In this document: positions 17,077 through 36,786 of the stretch, piece after piece
How the letters are laid out: each line of letters opens with the position of its first letter
Numbering within the stretch: position 1 is the stretch's first letter
DNA from: Chamaecrista fasciculata
Lineage: Eukaryota; Streptophyta; Magnoliopsida; Fabales; Fabaceae
Direction: 5' to 3'
NCBI GenBank assembly: GCA_003254925.1
Contig: QANZ01053660.1
Span: 62,001 to 126,000 of the forward strand
Length of the DNA: 64,000 nt
The notes under the pieces: generated by a model
Told to the model about the DNA's origin: nothing
Database searches by the model: none
The model's input: only the letters and a program-made list of their open reading frames with translations
Program-made: the position numbers and the translations under genes

Positions 17077-20000
17077 CATCATCAGGAAAGCGGTTTTGTT
17101 TTATAAAAGAGAAAATGAAATTATTTTCAATTATATTCTCTTAGTGATATTTGTAAATGCTTATACATCGTATTGCAGCAGCTAGGAATTGATACTGTAC
17201 CAGTGCTTGTTGGACCTGTGTCCTACTTGTTGCTTTCAAAACCAGCTAAGGGTGTTGAGAAATCATTTTCTCTCCTTTCCCTGATTGACAAGATCATTCC
17301 TATCTACAAGTATGGCACTATTTATTTATTTTTCTTTCAATGACACTTGAGAATTATATTTGACAATTTCCTACTCTTGCTTTTGTAACTATTTAAGGGA
17401 AGTTGTGGCTGAACTGAGGGCTGCTGGTGCTACCTGGATCCAGTTTGATGAACCCACCCTTGTGAAGGATCTTGATGCTCACCAGTTACTAGCATTTACT
17501 CATGCCTATGCTGAGCTAGAATCATCTTTATCGGGTCTAAATGTTCTGATAGAAACATATTTTGCTGATGTTCCTGTTGAAACTTACAAAACACTCACCT
17601 CTTTGAAGGCTGTTTCTGCATATGGTTTTGACCTTGTTCGTGGGGCAAAGACCCTTGATTTGATCAAGGAAGGATTTCCATCTGGAAAATATCTTTTTGC
17701 TGGTGTAGTTGATGGAAGGAATATATGGGCTAATAATCTTGCAACTTCTTTGAGTTCCCTGCAAGCTATTGAGGGCATTGTTGGAAAGGGTACTTATTTT
17801 TATTGTATTACTATTAATATTTGTGACACACTAGAGGCTAAAATGGTGCACGGTCATCTTCTGCAGACAAGGTTGTAGTCTCCACGTCCTGTTCTCTTCT
17901 TCACACTGCGGTTGATCTGGTGAATGAGACCAAGTTGGACCAAGAGATTAAGTCCTGGCTTGCATTTGCAGCTCAAAAAGTAGTTGAAGTAAATGCCTTG
18001 GCCAAGGCTTTGTCTGGACAAAAGGATGAGGTAGAATTTCTTATGCAGGACTATTTTCTTCAATAATTAAATATTAGATGAGGATAGCATTGACTCAAAA
18101 TTGCACGTTCTTATAAAGTTTTGGCTTAATGTTTTCTACTTGGAGCTCTATTTGAACTGATAGCTTAAGTTCGTCCATTTATAAAAATTTCTTTTTGTTC
18201 AATTGGGTCCTTGCTATCTTTCTTTGATATCGATAAATCAGTTTTCCCCTTTGGTGAAAGGCTGAGAACTCCTAGTTACACATTATTGTCTCTGACACAC
18301 CAAAACCAAAAGATGTGCATGATCATTTTCTTGGGGATAAGACTAATTCTTGATTCAACTTGTAAAATCCATTCTTGTATTGCTTTCTACTTTTGGTGTC
18401 TGCTGAGCTGTACTTGTTTTTACTCGGGGACATTTTTATTTTATTTTATTCTATTTTTTTTAAAAGGCTGCAACAGTGCAACTATAAACTTTTTCCTCGT
18501 GCTATTTAAGAAGCTCAAATATCATGTAACAAAGTCATCTATATTAAAAGCTACATTTTTCCCCTTTCATTTTTCTTTGGTTTCAGTTGCTTTGTTACTG
18601 TACTAGGCGTCTTTTAGCTTCTTACTATCTGTCATTCTGCAGGCTTTCTTCTCTGCCAATGCTGCTGCTTTGGCTTCTAGGAAGTCCTCTCCAAGGGTGA
18701 CAAATGAGGCTGTCCAAAAGGCTGTAAGTCTTCTGTGGGATCATTAGTTTTGTTCATACTGAATTTCATGACCTACTTCTTAGAATTTTATTCTTAAACT
18801 GTCATTGTTTCTCTGCTTAGGCTGCTGCTTTGAAGGGCTCTGATCACCGAAGGGCCACAAATGTGAGTGACAGGTTGGGGGCTCAACAGAAGAAACTGAA
18901 TCTTCCCGTTCTTCCTACTACCACTATTGGTTCTTTTCCTCAGCATGCAGATCTTAGAAGAATCCGCCGTGAATTTAAGGCCAACAAGTGAGCCCTTGCT
19001 CTTCCCCTGTTGTTACTTTGTGATTTTGATTATTTTTACTGTAATATTATATTCATACAAACTGACATGCCTTACTTTGTTACTAGGATATCTGAGGAAA
19101 ATTACGTCAATTTTATTAAGGAGGAAATCAACAAAGTTGTCAAGCTCCAAGAAGAACTGGACATTGATGTCTTAGTGCATGGCGAGCCTGAGGTGAGAAG
19201 ATTTTTATTATCTTAATAATATAATACATTCTGTGAGAAAATCTGGTATAAATACTCATTTATTAGAAGTTTTGTCTAATCAGAGGAATGACATGGTTGA
19301 GTACTTCGGAGAACAATTATCTGGTTTTGCTTTCACTGCCAATGGGTGGGTGCAATCCTATGGTTCTCGTTGTGTGAAGCCACCCATCATCTATGGTGAT
19401 GTGAGCCGTCCCAAGCCCATGACTGTCTTCTGGTCTTCAATAGCCCAAAGTTTGACCAATCGGCCTATGAAAGGAATGCTTACTGGCCCTGTTACCATTC
19501 TAAATTGGTCTTTTGTCAGAGATGACCAACCCAGGTATCTAAACCCTGCAAATTAAAAGAAACTGTTCTGCATTCTTTTATATCTGACTATATCTGCCTG
19601 TTTGTTTTTAGATTTGAAACCTGCTACCAGATTGCTTTGGCTATCAAGGATGAAGTCGAGGACCTTGAGAAAGCTGGTATTACTGTCATCCAGATTGATG
19701 AGGCTGCTCTGAGAGAAGGTTTGCCTCTAAGAAAGTCTGAAGAGGCGTTCTATCTTGACTGGGCGGTTCACTCGTTCAGGATTACCAACTGTGGTGTTAA
19801 AGACACAACCCAGGTTCAACTTTATTTCTTTGTCCTGTGTCTTTACAAATTTTAATTTTCAAAACAGTTATATATACTATAAGTTTTATTTATTTATTTT
19901 TTTCAGAAGTAAATGTTGGTCAAAAGTTGCTAGAATGAACCTTCATTTGGTTAAGATGATTCTAATCTTAATGAGAAGGGGTGATGCTTTAATTGATAAT

Positions 20001-20424
20001 GAGAAAAGATTGGGAGTGTATGTTTTGTTAACATATTCATTCTGTTGTTGGCCAGATACACACTCACATGTGTTACTCAAACTTCAATGACATCATTCAC
20101 TCTATCATAAACATGGATGCTGATGTGATCACCATTGAGAACTCTAGGTCAGATGAGAAACTACTCTCTGTCTTCCGTGAGGGAGTTAAATATGGCGCCG
20201 GCATTGGTCCTGGTGTTTATGATATTCACTCTCCTAGGATCCCACCCACCGAGGAGATTGCTGATCGAATCACTAAAATGCTTGCCGTTCTTGAGAGCCA
20301 TATTCTCTGGGTCAACCCAGATTGTGGTCTCAAGACACGCAAATACACTGAGGTTAAGCCTGCTCTCACCAATATGGTTGCTGCTGCCAAACTTATTCGC
20401 ACCCAGCTTTCTAGTGCCAAGTGA
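15888..20424 (+). CDS. METE: Cobalamin-independent methionine synthase (5-methyltetrahydropteroyltriglutamate-homocysteine S-methyltransferase)
   Basis: Eleven coding exons: 15888-16237, 16668-16755, 17179-17309, 17398-17789, 17867-18030, 18643-18723, 18821-18987, 19087-19192, 19284-19534, 19612-19813, 20056-20424. Phases close and give about 766 residues against 765 typical in plants. The start [20 protein letters not shown] is the standard plant MetE N-terminus. The enzyme moves a methyl group from methyl-tetrahydrofolate (triglutamate) to homocysteine, giving methionine; most plant isoforms are cytosolic and no transit peptide is seen here, so this is the cytosolic type. The catalytic half shows the zinc-site region: THMCYSNF (His, Cys), VITIENSR (Glu) and [11 protein letters not shown] (Cys). 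The N-terminal half is the related duplicated barrel. Intron 2 carries a long (ATT)n tract. Intact. Confidence 0.97.
17003..17076. repeat. (ATT)n microsatellite in methionine synthase intron 2
   Basis: About 24 uninterrupted ATT units followed by ATCATC, about 100 bases upstream of the acceptor of exon 3. The poly-Ile open frame over it is an artefact. Confidence 0.95.
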
Positions 20425-21572
20425 AGTTTAAAATGAGAAGACAAAATCATGATTCTCGTAGCTAGAAGTTAACCATCTAGTATCCAGTACTGTCTTAATG
20501 GAAGATTTTGTTCTTTTCTCCTTGTAGGTAGGTATCTGTGCTTGGCATATGAATATGCTTTTGAGCTTTTTCAAGTTTCTTTTGAAGCAGTTCTCTTGTC
20601 TGTTTTGTGTTGCTGGTTAATATTACCTATTCTATTGAATAAATAGGACTAATTTGATTCCCAAACTGCCTTATTTCATGTTCGGATTAGTCGATGACAA
20701 AGCCTCAGAGACTAGGCGGGTCACCAAAAATAAAACCTAGCTAAACCCCACCAAAGTCTTTTGGGTTTTAACTTTCAAGTTGGCAATGGTTAGGAAATCG
20801 GTTAGTCAATTGTCTATATGGTAAAGTAAAACTAAAAAATGATTGACTATACAAGTTTGTCAAAAATAGAAAAGTCTTTCCTCTTTCACATGCTATTTTG
20901 GGTAAGTGGTCCTGGAATGCTTAGCATTCCCCTTAGACCCCTACCAAAGAGTCAAATTGGGTATTAATTTGGACGAAAATTGCTAGGGGAATGGACTTAA
21001 GAGTTGGGTTGAGCCATAAATTCTTATTTTTATTATGACCAAAGTCATATTATTTTTTAAAATTATAACAAAATATGGTGTCGAGTGTCAACAATCTTCG
21101 AAATTGTATGAAATATTTGGAATTTATCATATCTACCTTATTTAATTTCAAAATGTTGAAATGTTAATTATCCATGTTATCGAAATGAAATTTAAATAGA
21201 AGAATACTTCTCAAATGTAACACATTTTTTAATTAAAATAATGGAAAAGGTCAAGGACCTTTTTTTTTGGAACAAAATTTTAAATAAGAACAAAATTCTA
21301 TTTCAATATAGAAAACCCTTAAATGGTAACAAATTATTTAAAAAATATACATATAGAAATCACAACCTTTCACGTTGCATGGATTCAAAATCTACTTAAA
21401 TATTTCTGATTCAGGCAGAAAACAGAAAAAAACAATAGTCTGATTCAGATTAAACTAGTAGACTGTTTTAACTTCTTCAAAATCCAGGTTCGATTGCTGG
21501 GTTTTCTTTTGTCTAAACAGTCATACACTCTCGATAAAATATTATTACTTGACATAAAAAACTAAAAATAAA
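20425..21572. other. Methionine synthase 3' UTR and intergenic DNA
   Basis: The first few hundred bases should be 3' UTR (AATAAA-like 'gaataaatag' at 20637-20646). After that, AT-rich DNA without a supported gene. Confidence 0.5.
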
Positions 21573-22000
21573 GCCTAAAGTACACTTCTGGTCCCATAAT
21601 TTTGACAAAGGTCTCAATTTGATCCTATAACTTTAGCAAAGGTCTCAATTTGGTCCCATAATTTTTTTTGTTGCAATTTTGGTCCCATAACTTCTGAAAA
21701 CGTCCCACCGTTGGTCTCAAGCTGATTTTCATCCATCTCATAACTTCACTCATATTTGCCACGTCATCATCCAACTCATTTTGTCAGATCATTTTTAATG
21801 GCAGATAATGGATGAAAATCAACTTGGGACCAACGGTGAAACGTTTTCAAAAGTTATGAGACCAAAATTGCAAAAAAAAAAGCTATGAGACCAAATTGAG
21901 ACTTTTGCCAAAATTATGAGACCAGAATTGCAACAAAAACAGTTATGAAACCGAATTGAGACCTTTGTTAAAGTTATGGGGCCACAAGTACACTTTAGTA
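21573..22000. mobile_element. Mutator-like foldback MITE ('GTACACTT...GGTCCCATAA')
   Basis: Arms: left GCCTAAAGTACACTTCTGG, right CACAAGTACACTTTAG, with inner mirrored 'GGTCCCATAA...TTATGAGACC' units. The flanks AAAAATAAA (21564-21572 and 22001-22009) form a perfect but low-complexity 9-bp duplication. Arm repeats are of the same family as 59666-60470. Confidence 0.78.
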
Positions 22001-22688
22001 AAAAATAAATGTAACCTCAATATGTCAAATTAATAATCATTATGTCATAAAAAAAATCCTTTTGCCATTTTTTTAATTAAAAACTAGATAAATTACATAA
22101 TTAACTATAGAAAATATTACAGAAGATTCAAAACTTTTTCCTATAGGGTCAACAAAGATTCAAAATTTGAATGATTTGAATTTTGTAGATTCCTTTTGGC
22201 CCATTAATCTTAGTAGCAATAAATGGCAAGTGCATTATCTTTCTTTCTTACTTTTAATACATATATTATAGTGTCATAGACACAGAGATAATTACATTTG
22301 CCTCAGTAAAAGACATGCAATGCAGACAATGAACAGAAATTCGCGGGAATGAAGTTCACTGTCTAAACCCTAAAAGGTGGGTTTAACAGACTCTTCATTC
22401 TTTCAGCACAAGACAAATCTCAAAGACATCTTCTCCATTATTTGATCTTTGTTTATAACCAATCAAGAAAATCAAACTCATTATTTTAATCTTTCTTTCT
22501 TCTGCATAGTTTTGCTGATTAGATCAACGAAAGAGCCATTATAAATTTCGAAGCTCTTTCCAATAATATCAAACTATCTATCTATCACCAAGTCAACGTT
22601 ACAACTCAACACAGTACATCATCGAATTTCAATCGGTAAATTGATTGTTTCTTCGCTTTTCGGTTCTCTGAGTTTCTTCGTCAACCCA
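22001..22688. promoter_or_regulatory. Upstream region of the LysM receptor kinase
   Basis: No gene seen. Should hold the promoter and 5' UTR of the + strand LysM kinase. CT-rich stretches occur from 22480 on, but I could not fix a TATA box. Confidence 0.4.
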
Positions 22689-29941
<7,253 letters not shown>

Positions 29942-31298
29942 AGGGATTCATAAGCAATATATATTTTGTGGGAAGGCAAGTGACTTTAAAGCTCTATCAC
30001 TTGAAATTGCAAAGGCAATGTCTCTCATGAAAGCTTTCTCAATCAGATCCTTCTTTCATTTGTGAATTTTTCATCAATTTATTCCTCACAGTAACTTGGA
30101 TCACATCACTTTAGCCAAATTACTGACATGAATGGACAAAATGTAAGTACGTGATATGTTGCAAATAGGTTATCAGAAATTTTGTTAAGAAAGCTGACTA
30201 GAGTTGGCTAAAGGATTAAATTGAGCATGATTGAATATGAGAAAGTTTGAATATTTTAGGCACCAAAACAGGAGGAAGAAACTTGTAAATCTTATGAATG
30301 AACTGAGAAGGGGAATATCAACATTTTTTTAATGATTTTTGTTTATTTATCCACATTTTTATTTATCGCCATAGAGATGTATTTTTATGCTTGGCCTACA
30401 TTATTGTATTACTGTAAGTTTTTGGAATAAATTCAAGTTGAGGTATATGTAAAATCGATAACAAACCTGTAGAGTGGGCAATGTTATAACTGATGTGGAT
30501 TTTGGTGATTGGTGTTGATGAAAATTTAAATTTCAGTATCTTTATAATATTAACGGTGCCTTTTTTTTCCTGCCACTGATATTATAGTGCTTCATGTAAC
30601 TCACTAGTAAAGATAATTGAAGACAATTTGTTTGAGTCACTTAAGTTACATTTCATACCACTGTATGCTAATTCACTTCATTATTTACTGCTGTTTATAA
30701 ATCATTACCATTTAAAATGTCAACATGTTAGCTAATTACATCATTAAGTTTTAATGAATACTAAAAAATTAATACTAATGATTTAATTGAGAAAAAAATG
30801 TAGAATAAAAGTACATACATAGATAAACTCTTAATTAAATGAAAGGATTGATAAAGTTAAAAGATAATCATGTCATTCTCTTTAATTATTCTTTTAATTA
30901 TGTAATCATATGGTAGGCACAACTCTCTGTTACCTTTAATCTGTGCCTTAGAATAGTAATAAAAAAAGTGCTAAAATGTCACCCCCTTCCAAATTTTATA
31001 TATAAAAATTCAGTGACATGATTTTGGGAATTTAGTCCAAAACAATAATGTAGGACAGCAATCATGATAATACGTGTCTATACAAGAACTGAAGAACAGC
31101 TTGTATATTACATTATAAATAATCTTGAATATTCAATCAGTTATCCAGATAAAAGATACAGAATTTTCTGCTCCACACACACTCCCAATAATTTTGGCTT
31201 TCTGTTATACAATCCAGAGTCTCTCAAGCTGAATTCCCTCCTTCACTGTACGTGCAATATGTAAGAAGCATGGACTTTGGTTTTGAACACCATCAGAG
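29942..31298. other. Convergent 3' flanks of the LysM kinase and the UFD1-like gene
   Basis: Holds both 3' UTRs; AATAAA-like signals occur ('gaataaattc' at 30425). No other gene or recognisable element seen. Confidence 0.5.
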
Positions 31299-34200
31299 TT
31301 AGCCTTTTTGATGAACAGCAATCTGGTGTATGTCCATGTCCTTCAACATCACTGAACGGCCACAAGAATCACATGGGGCTGTCCTAGACCCGCAAACACT
31401 TTCGTGCTCGGTTAGCCCTCTTATCTTGTCTCGGATGTCAACTGCAGAACTTCCAGCTTGAACCATGTCACCGCAAAAGCGGCATGTAATTAGCCGCAAG
31501 GGGCAAACTGAAATTTGGTGCTCAGCCTAACAAGAAATGAAAGCAACACATAATCTCAGATTTTTAACAATTAAAGCCAGCTTTCTAAAGACATGTAACC
31601 TAGCCCTATTTCCCAGTGATGCATCAACTATTAAGATAAAATGAATATTGACCAGAAATATTGAAGACTAAACATATATGAAATTTCTGGAAAAGATGCA
31701 AATATCCTCATTCATTTATAGCCTAGAATACAAATAACCCTAAACTATCAAACTTAAGCACGATGCCTTTAATTAGGGTCTACTTGAAAATATCCATGAA
31801 CTATTAAATCTAGCAATTGCGCCTTCTGACTACCTTAAGTTAGAACAATCAAAATTAAACAAATACTCTACTAACAAATACTCCTCTTGAATTTTCACAA
31901 ACTTGTATTTAAATCTGATTTCACGACTTATATAATTTTATTAGTTAATTCCCACATCAATTTTCATGAGTATATATTTAATTTTTTAAAATCCTCCTCT
32001 ACTAAAAAGATATTAAAAATAAAAAAGAAACTAATTCAATGATACCACAATCCATCAGTTTGTCAAAGTTGTAGGGAATATCTGCTAAATTAGATAGTTC
32101 AATGAAATATTTACAACTAAATCGTTGTAAAGAGTACTTGTTAGAATTAACACTCCGCTCCACAGAGTATTTGCAAACAAGTTATAATTGAAGTGTATTA
32201 TAGGGTTGATAGTTCAGAGAGTGTTTGCGAGTGTACCATAATTAAAGGGACTTGCATTTTTCACAAAGGTGTGCTGGTATACTTTTCAGCAGTTCCCATA
32301 TTTCCCTTTTATGTGCTTGGTTACTTTCTATTCTTCATCCCTAATTCTATTATTTACAATTTGTATCAGAGCCCCCTCTTAAGAGGTCTGAGTGAATAAT
32401 AAAAAAGATAATGAAGAGATGAATTTAAAAGCTAATTTTTTGAAATTAGAGAACGGCAATCAAAATGAAGACTTATTTAGAAACTTTAGATCTTTGGCAA
32501 GATACGAGAGAGGATTATGAAGTCACTCTACTTCCGAACTATCCCACCAATCCATAATCCAAATCAAGATTCACAAAGAGAGAACAATAGGAAGTTAAAG
32601 GAAAAAAAGCTTCTCTATTATCTGCTGTTTCAGCAAAAGAGTTATGTCTCTCAAATCAGCAAAAGAAATATGGAGTTATCTGAACGAAGAAGAATATGTA
32701 AGAAATGAAAGAATATGAGTCCTGCAAGTGCTCGGCATTATTAACAAACTTGCTCAGCACTGAATTGAAAGATTCAAGAATTGTTGAAAAAAAAAAAAAT
32801 CTTATAACAGTGCAGGAAAGCTATGAAGCATCCATAACAACCTTGGAACACACAAATCCAAAATTGGCTTGGGATAACTGTTGAGTGCTTTACATGAACA
32901 AGGGCAGAGGAGACTTATAAGGCAAGATGGTAAGGTTTAAGGGACCTTATAAACCAATCACCAGACTGAAAGCAAGGGTAGAAAATCAAAGATAAGCAAG
33001 GCACCAAACCAGTATTGCAATAAAAAGGGTCATCCACCACTCAAATGTTAGAAGAGACCAGAAGGATGGAGCATCAAATGTAATCAGCTTGGACATGAAA
33101 CTATGATTTGCAAAAGAAAAGTGCTGAAGGCTGAAGCATGAAGCAAATGCCAAAATTTCCAATGAAGACGAAGATTGCCATCTTTCTGAGGTAACATATT
33201 TTTCACCCAAGAAAAATGTTGATTCTTGGAAGATTGACAGTGACTATACAAACCATATAACATACAACAGATATGTTTTTGAAGAGTTCAAATCTAGGAA
33301 ATAAGAAAATTAAAACCAAGAATGGTGGCTCTATCATTGCAAAAGGAAAAAGGAACTGTTACAATTGCAACAATTTCAGGTACTAAAGAAAACTTCATAC
33401 GTACATTATGTGCCTAATATTGATCAAGATTTGTGGAGTGTGACAGCTAATGCCTAACCAAAAAATAAAAGATTCAAAGTGTCATTTGAATGTGCCTATT
33501 TCATCTACGATATAAGAATTAGAACGAGAGGTAAAAACTTCTCATTTGATCCAAAATAAAATATGAGAAATCAAGCCACAAGAAGTAGGTGGATCTTAAC
33601 AAAAAAGAAGTTCTAGTTGAACAACAAACCAAAGGCAGAAGGAACCAATTAGAAGTGCAATGGCTATAGGTAAATTTGCCAGGTATGAAGAAGCTTCCAA
33701 AGTTCCAAGAAGCAATGAAAAGATAGAGGAGTTGTCAAAGTGTCAGAAAAATGAAATTCGGAAGCAAGTTGACAAGCCTCAAGACAAAATGCATGAGCAA
33801 GGAGAAGACAAGGCTGATTTATTTGTTTACAATGAAGGGTTGCAACAAATATAAAAGTGAATGTCTCACAATAAATTGGCAGATTTGCCTACGAAATCAC
33901 TTCTAGCTAAGGCACAAGGTCTTAATATCCATTCCTAAAGCAAGGAGGAGTGGTTAGGAATCAATTTTTTCTTTTCTATTTTTTTATTTTATTTGCATCA
34001 GATATTTAGATTTAAAATACTATCATTAATTATAGAAAGTTCTTAATATTTTTTTTTTGGATCATGATTTTGCTGATTTCTAGTTTTTTTTTTTTTTTAA
34101 ATTCATGTATGTAAACATGACCTGATTTCTAAGTAAAATAACCTCCTTCACTTAGTGCATATATTTTCTTTGTTTTTGTGTTACATCTTATTCTTCCTCT

Positions 34201-36786
34201 CCGTTTTTAAAACTTAAATATTCTAATTTTTAATAATAGAAAAAAATCAATTTGAAGAGGAAAAAGAATATAAATAGAAATATTATAAATTGCCATGTTT
34301 TGGTAACAAAAATTCAGGTTAAAAGTAAGTAAGAATAACTTCTGACAAATTTAATAGCTCCCACAAACCAAAAAATGATAGGACAGGGGCAGAAACACAG
34401 AACAAGGGATAAGGATAAGAAAGTAACACAATATGAAATTTAAAGAGCAAGGAGATTTAACTAACCATTTGTTCTTTCTCGAGGATTATTCCACAAGGAC
34501 AGTGAAGAGGCTCATGAAAAACTTTCATGTGCTTTTCCAATTCTCCTTGTTGGAAAGCTTGACCACACCTGTCGCAGTGAATGTGGTTCTTGGACTCTTC
34601 AATCCTAAGAACAACTCCACAACCCACATGCTGACAGATAACATTATGTCTGCTACAGTAGGCTTCATGTAACGCAATAGTCCTACTGGGTATGAAGTGC
34701 TTGCAATTCCTGCACTGTTCAGTATCTGCTTCCATATATGACATGGAAGATGATGCTTGCTGACCTAGTTTTTGGTGAAGGTTTTCATGAATTGCCACCA
34801 ATATTTTGTATTTGGTTGTTCCCTTAAATCCAAATACTCCGATGCTGAAAGTCCCAGCCCCAAAATTTTTATCTTTAGAGCTGAGAATCAATGCCTTAGA
34901 GCCAACATCATGGGATGACCACTCATGCTGGTGTCGTGTAGGAAATATAAGAGGATGTTTGGAAATAAAAAGATCAGTGTCTCCCCCATCTGTCTCAGCT
35001 TCTAATTTCACCTCAATACTGGAATTCTCACTAACAATTTTCTCCCAAGTGCCATTTTCTATTGAAAATTTGTAGTACACAAAATTTCCCTCATCTACTA
35101 CTCCAGATTGTGGTATCCCCAATACAAGTGGGAGTAAGAAATGCTGATCTGTCTTTTGTGAAGCTGTATCAGGATCAACAATGTCAACTTCAATATCTGT
35201 TTCTAAGACAGATACGCTTGAAGAAGGTTTTAACTCAAGCACTCTCAATTTGTATGCAAGTTGCCCATAGTTGACTGTCAAAATATCACCTTGGGAAAGA
35301 GTTGCATGCTGCCGAAGACTTGTTTCAAGGATAGCCTTGTGATTTGGCAAATCAGAAAATCCTGCCATTTCAGGTTGAAGTTTTGCATAAGTCCCTTTTG
35401 GAAGCCAGAAATAGCGGACTTCCACTAGTGGAGACTTTGGAGTGACTTCAGAAAATAAATTATTCCATACATGAGGGGGAAGACCTACAGAACCTTCATC
35501 AGCAGTGAATTCTAAAACTCCTGAATGAGTGGTCTGTTGCTTCTCAGTTGCTTTCATGCCTGAAGAACTCTCCTCATGAACCACAGACAACTGGAAGTAC
35601 ATGGGCCCCTTATCAAGTGCACCCTGATCAGACAATTCAGTGAAGCACGAAGGTGGCAATATGATCTTATCACCATTCCCTTGATAAGGCACAGCTTCTA
35701 ATAAACGGTAAAACACAACTCCTCTTCCAGCAATTAAGCTTTCTTGCATCTGTTCATCGGCCTGAAGCAAGGTAAATGAAAGGAATTATAAAAAATTCCC
35801 ACTAAAAATTAAGCAGCCATGACATGTTGCTCTGTAGTTTTTCAATGTAACCATAGATCAACAAGTCTAGGTTTATGTTCTGACTATTTAGTTATTTAAA
35901 AACAAGAACAAGAGTACAAAGAGGGTAACAAAAGACAAAGAAATAAAGGAATGACTAAATTAACCATGACAAAAAAATGCTAGGCCAGGAGAAGAAAAAA
36001 ACAAAATTTCATCGGTGATTGACTAGGGTCAGAAACCAAAGCGAACATTGCAACCCAAGAGGACGGATTCAATAGCAACAATAAGCAAATTTATGCAAAA
36101 AAAAATAAGTACAGAAATGCTTCGCAAGTTTATTTTAAAGAATCTAGTTATCCCATGACAAAACTAACCTTAAATTCAACGAAAAGTAGTTCAATGAGTT
36201 TGTATAGCTAATGAATCACGAGGCAATATAATCAAACATCAATTGATAAACTACTAAGAAAACTGCAAAGAACAATTTGAAGTCCAAATAGACTTAATCA
36301 GAAAGCAAGGCGGCACTTTGTATCCCAAAAGGAAAGATTCAACAACATTCAAATTGACATAGAAAGTGCATAGTAGTACTTGGCAAGTTTATCTCATGAC
36401 AATTCGACGACCAGTAGTTCAAAAAATTTATTATATAGCAGTCAGATTAAGAAATAACATAATCAACATTAAATCGATATAACATTAAGCAAGCCGCAAA
36501 TAAAAATCTGAAAACCAAATTGCAGGATAGAAAGCAAGATGAGCGAAATCGACGAAAGAACAAAACGCTAAACAAAAGTAAAAGGGGTAATCGAGAGAGA
36601 GACCTTAAGCTGGGCCTCGGCTGCATCGATACGGCGAGATCTTTGAGCAGCTTCAATGGCTTCCCTGAGATTCTTTGCTTCTTGTTTAGCCTTCTTTTCC
36701 TTCTCCAATTTCAGCCTGGCCTTCTCCTTCCTCTCTTTCTGCTCTCTCTCTAGCTTCTCTCGCGCTCTTCTCAGCTCAAAATCCAT
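31299..36786 (-). CDS. UFD1-family protein with C-terminal zinc fingers
   Basis: Three exons: 36786-36604, 35761-34466, 31526-31299; phases are all zero and total about 568 residues, close to the plant UFD1-family proteins with zinc fingers (e.g. Arabidopsis At4g15420, from memory). Residues 1-61 are a charged helix rich in Arg/Lys/Glu, probably coiled coil. Exon 2 holds the UFD1-type double-psi barrel region (KIILPPSCFTELSDQGALDK, GSVGLPPHVWNNLF, then TVNYGQLAYKLRVLELKP), then a jelly-roll-like stretch, then Cys/His clusters (CRNCKHFIPSRTIALHEAYC, CDRCGQAFQQGELEKHMKVF) of TRAF/XIAF1-type zinc finger. Exon 3 adds more (CRFCGDMV, CDSCGRSVM). UFD1 proteins work with CDC48/p97 in pulling ubiquitinated substrates; that role is inferred. 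The last intron is 2.9 kb and contains a decayed Copia element. Confidence 0.92.
32139..33955 (+). mobile_element. Decayed Ty1/Copia LTR retrotransposon remnant in UFD1-like intron 2
   Basis: A primer-binding-site-like TTGTATCAGAGC (about 32359-32370) matches the initiator-tRNA-Met site of plant Copia elements. After it come broken gag traces including a zinc-knuckle-like CNQLGHETMICKRK (about 33078-33120), a protease-start-like block (SWKIDSDYTNHIT, about 33217-33255) and an RNase H tail resembling NKLADLPTKSLLAKAQ (about 33870-33915), then a purine tract AAGCAAGGAGGAG directly before TGGTTAGGAA. Most integrase and reverse transcriptase sequence is gone and frames are broken. The 5' LTR probably starts TGTTAGAATT near 32139; the 3' LTR is not clearly matched. 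It lies antisense to the host gene. Confidence 0.75.

Noticed and set aside
16973..17185. 70-codon frame with a long poly-Ile run
   Set aside because: It is the translation of the (ATT)n microsatellite inside methionine synthase intron 2.
22641..22688. N-terminal extension of the LysM kinase frame starting at 22641
   Set aside because: The codon there is TTG, not ATG. The first ATG, at 22689, gives a good signal peptide, so it was taken as the start.
33660..33854. 64-codon frame in the UFD1-like intron
   Set aside because: It belongs to the decayed Copia element, whose frames are broken on both sides.
34433..35274. Plus-strand frames of 70-89 codons over the UFD1-like exon
   Set aside because: They are antisense shadows of the 432-codon exon on the minus strand.
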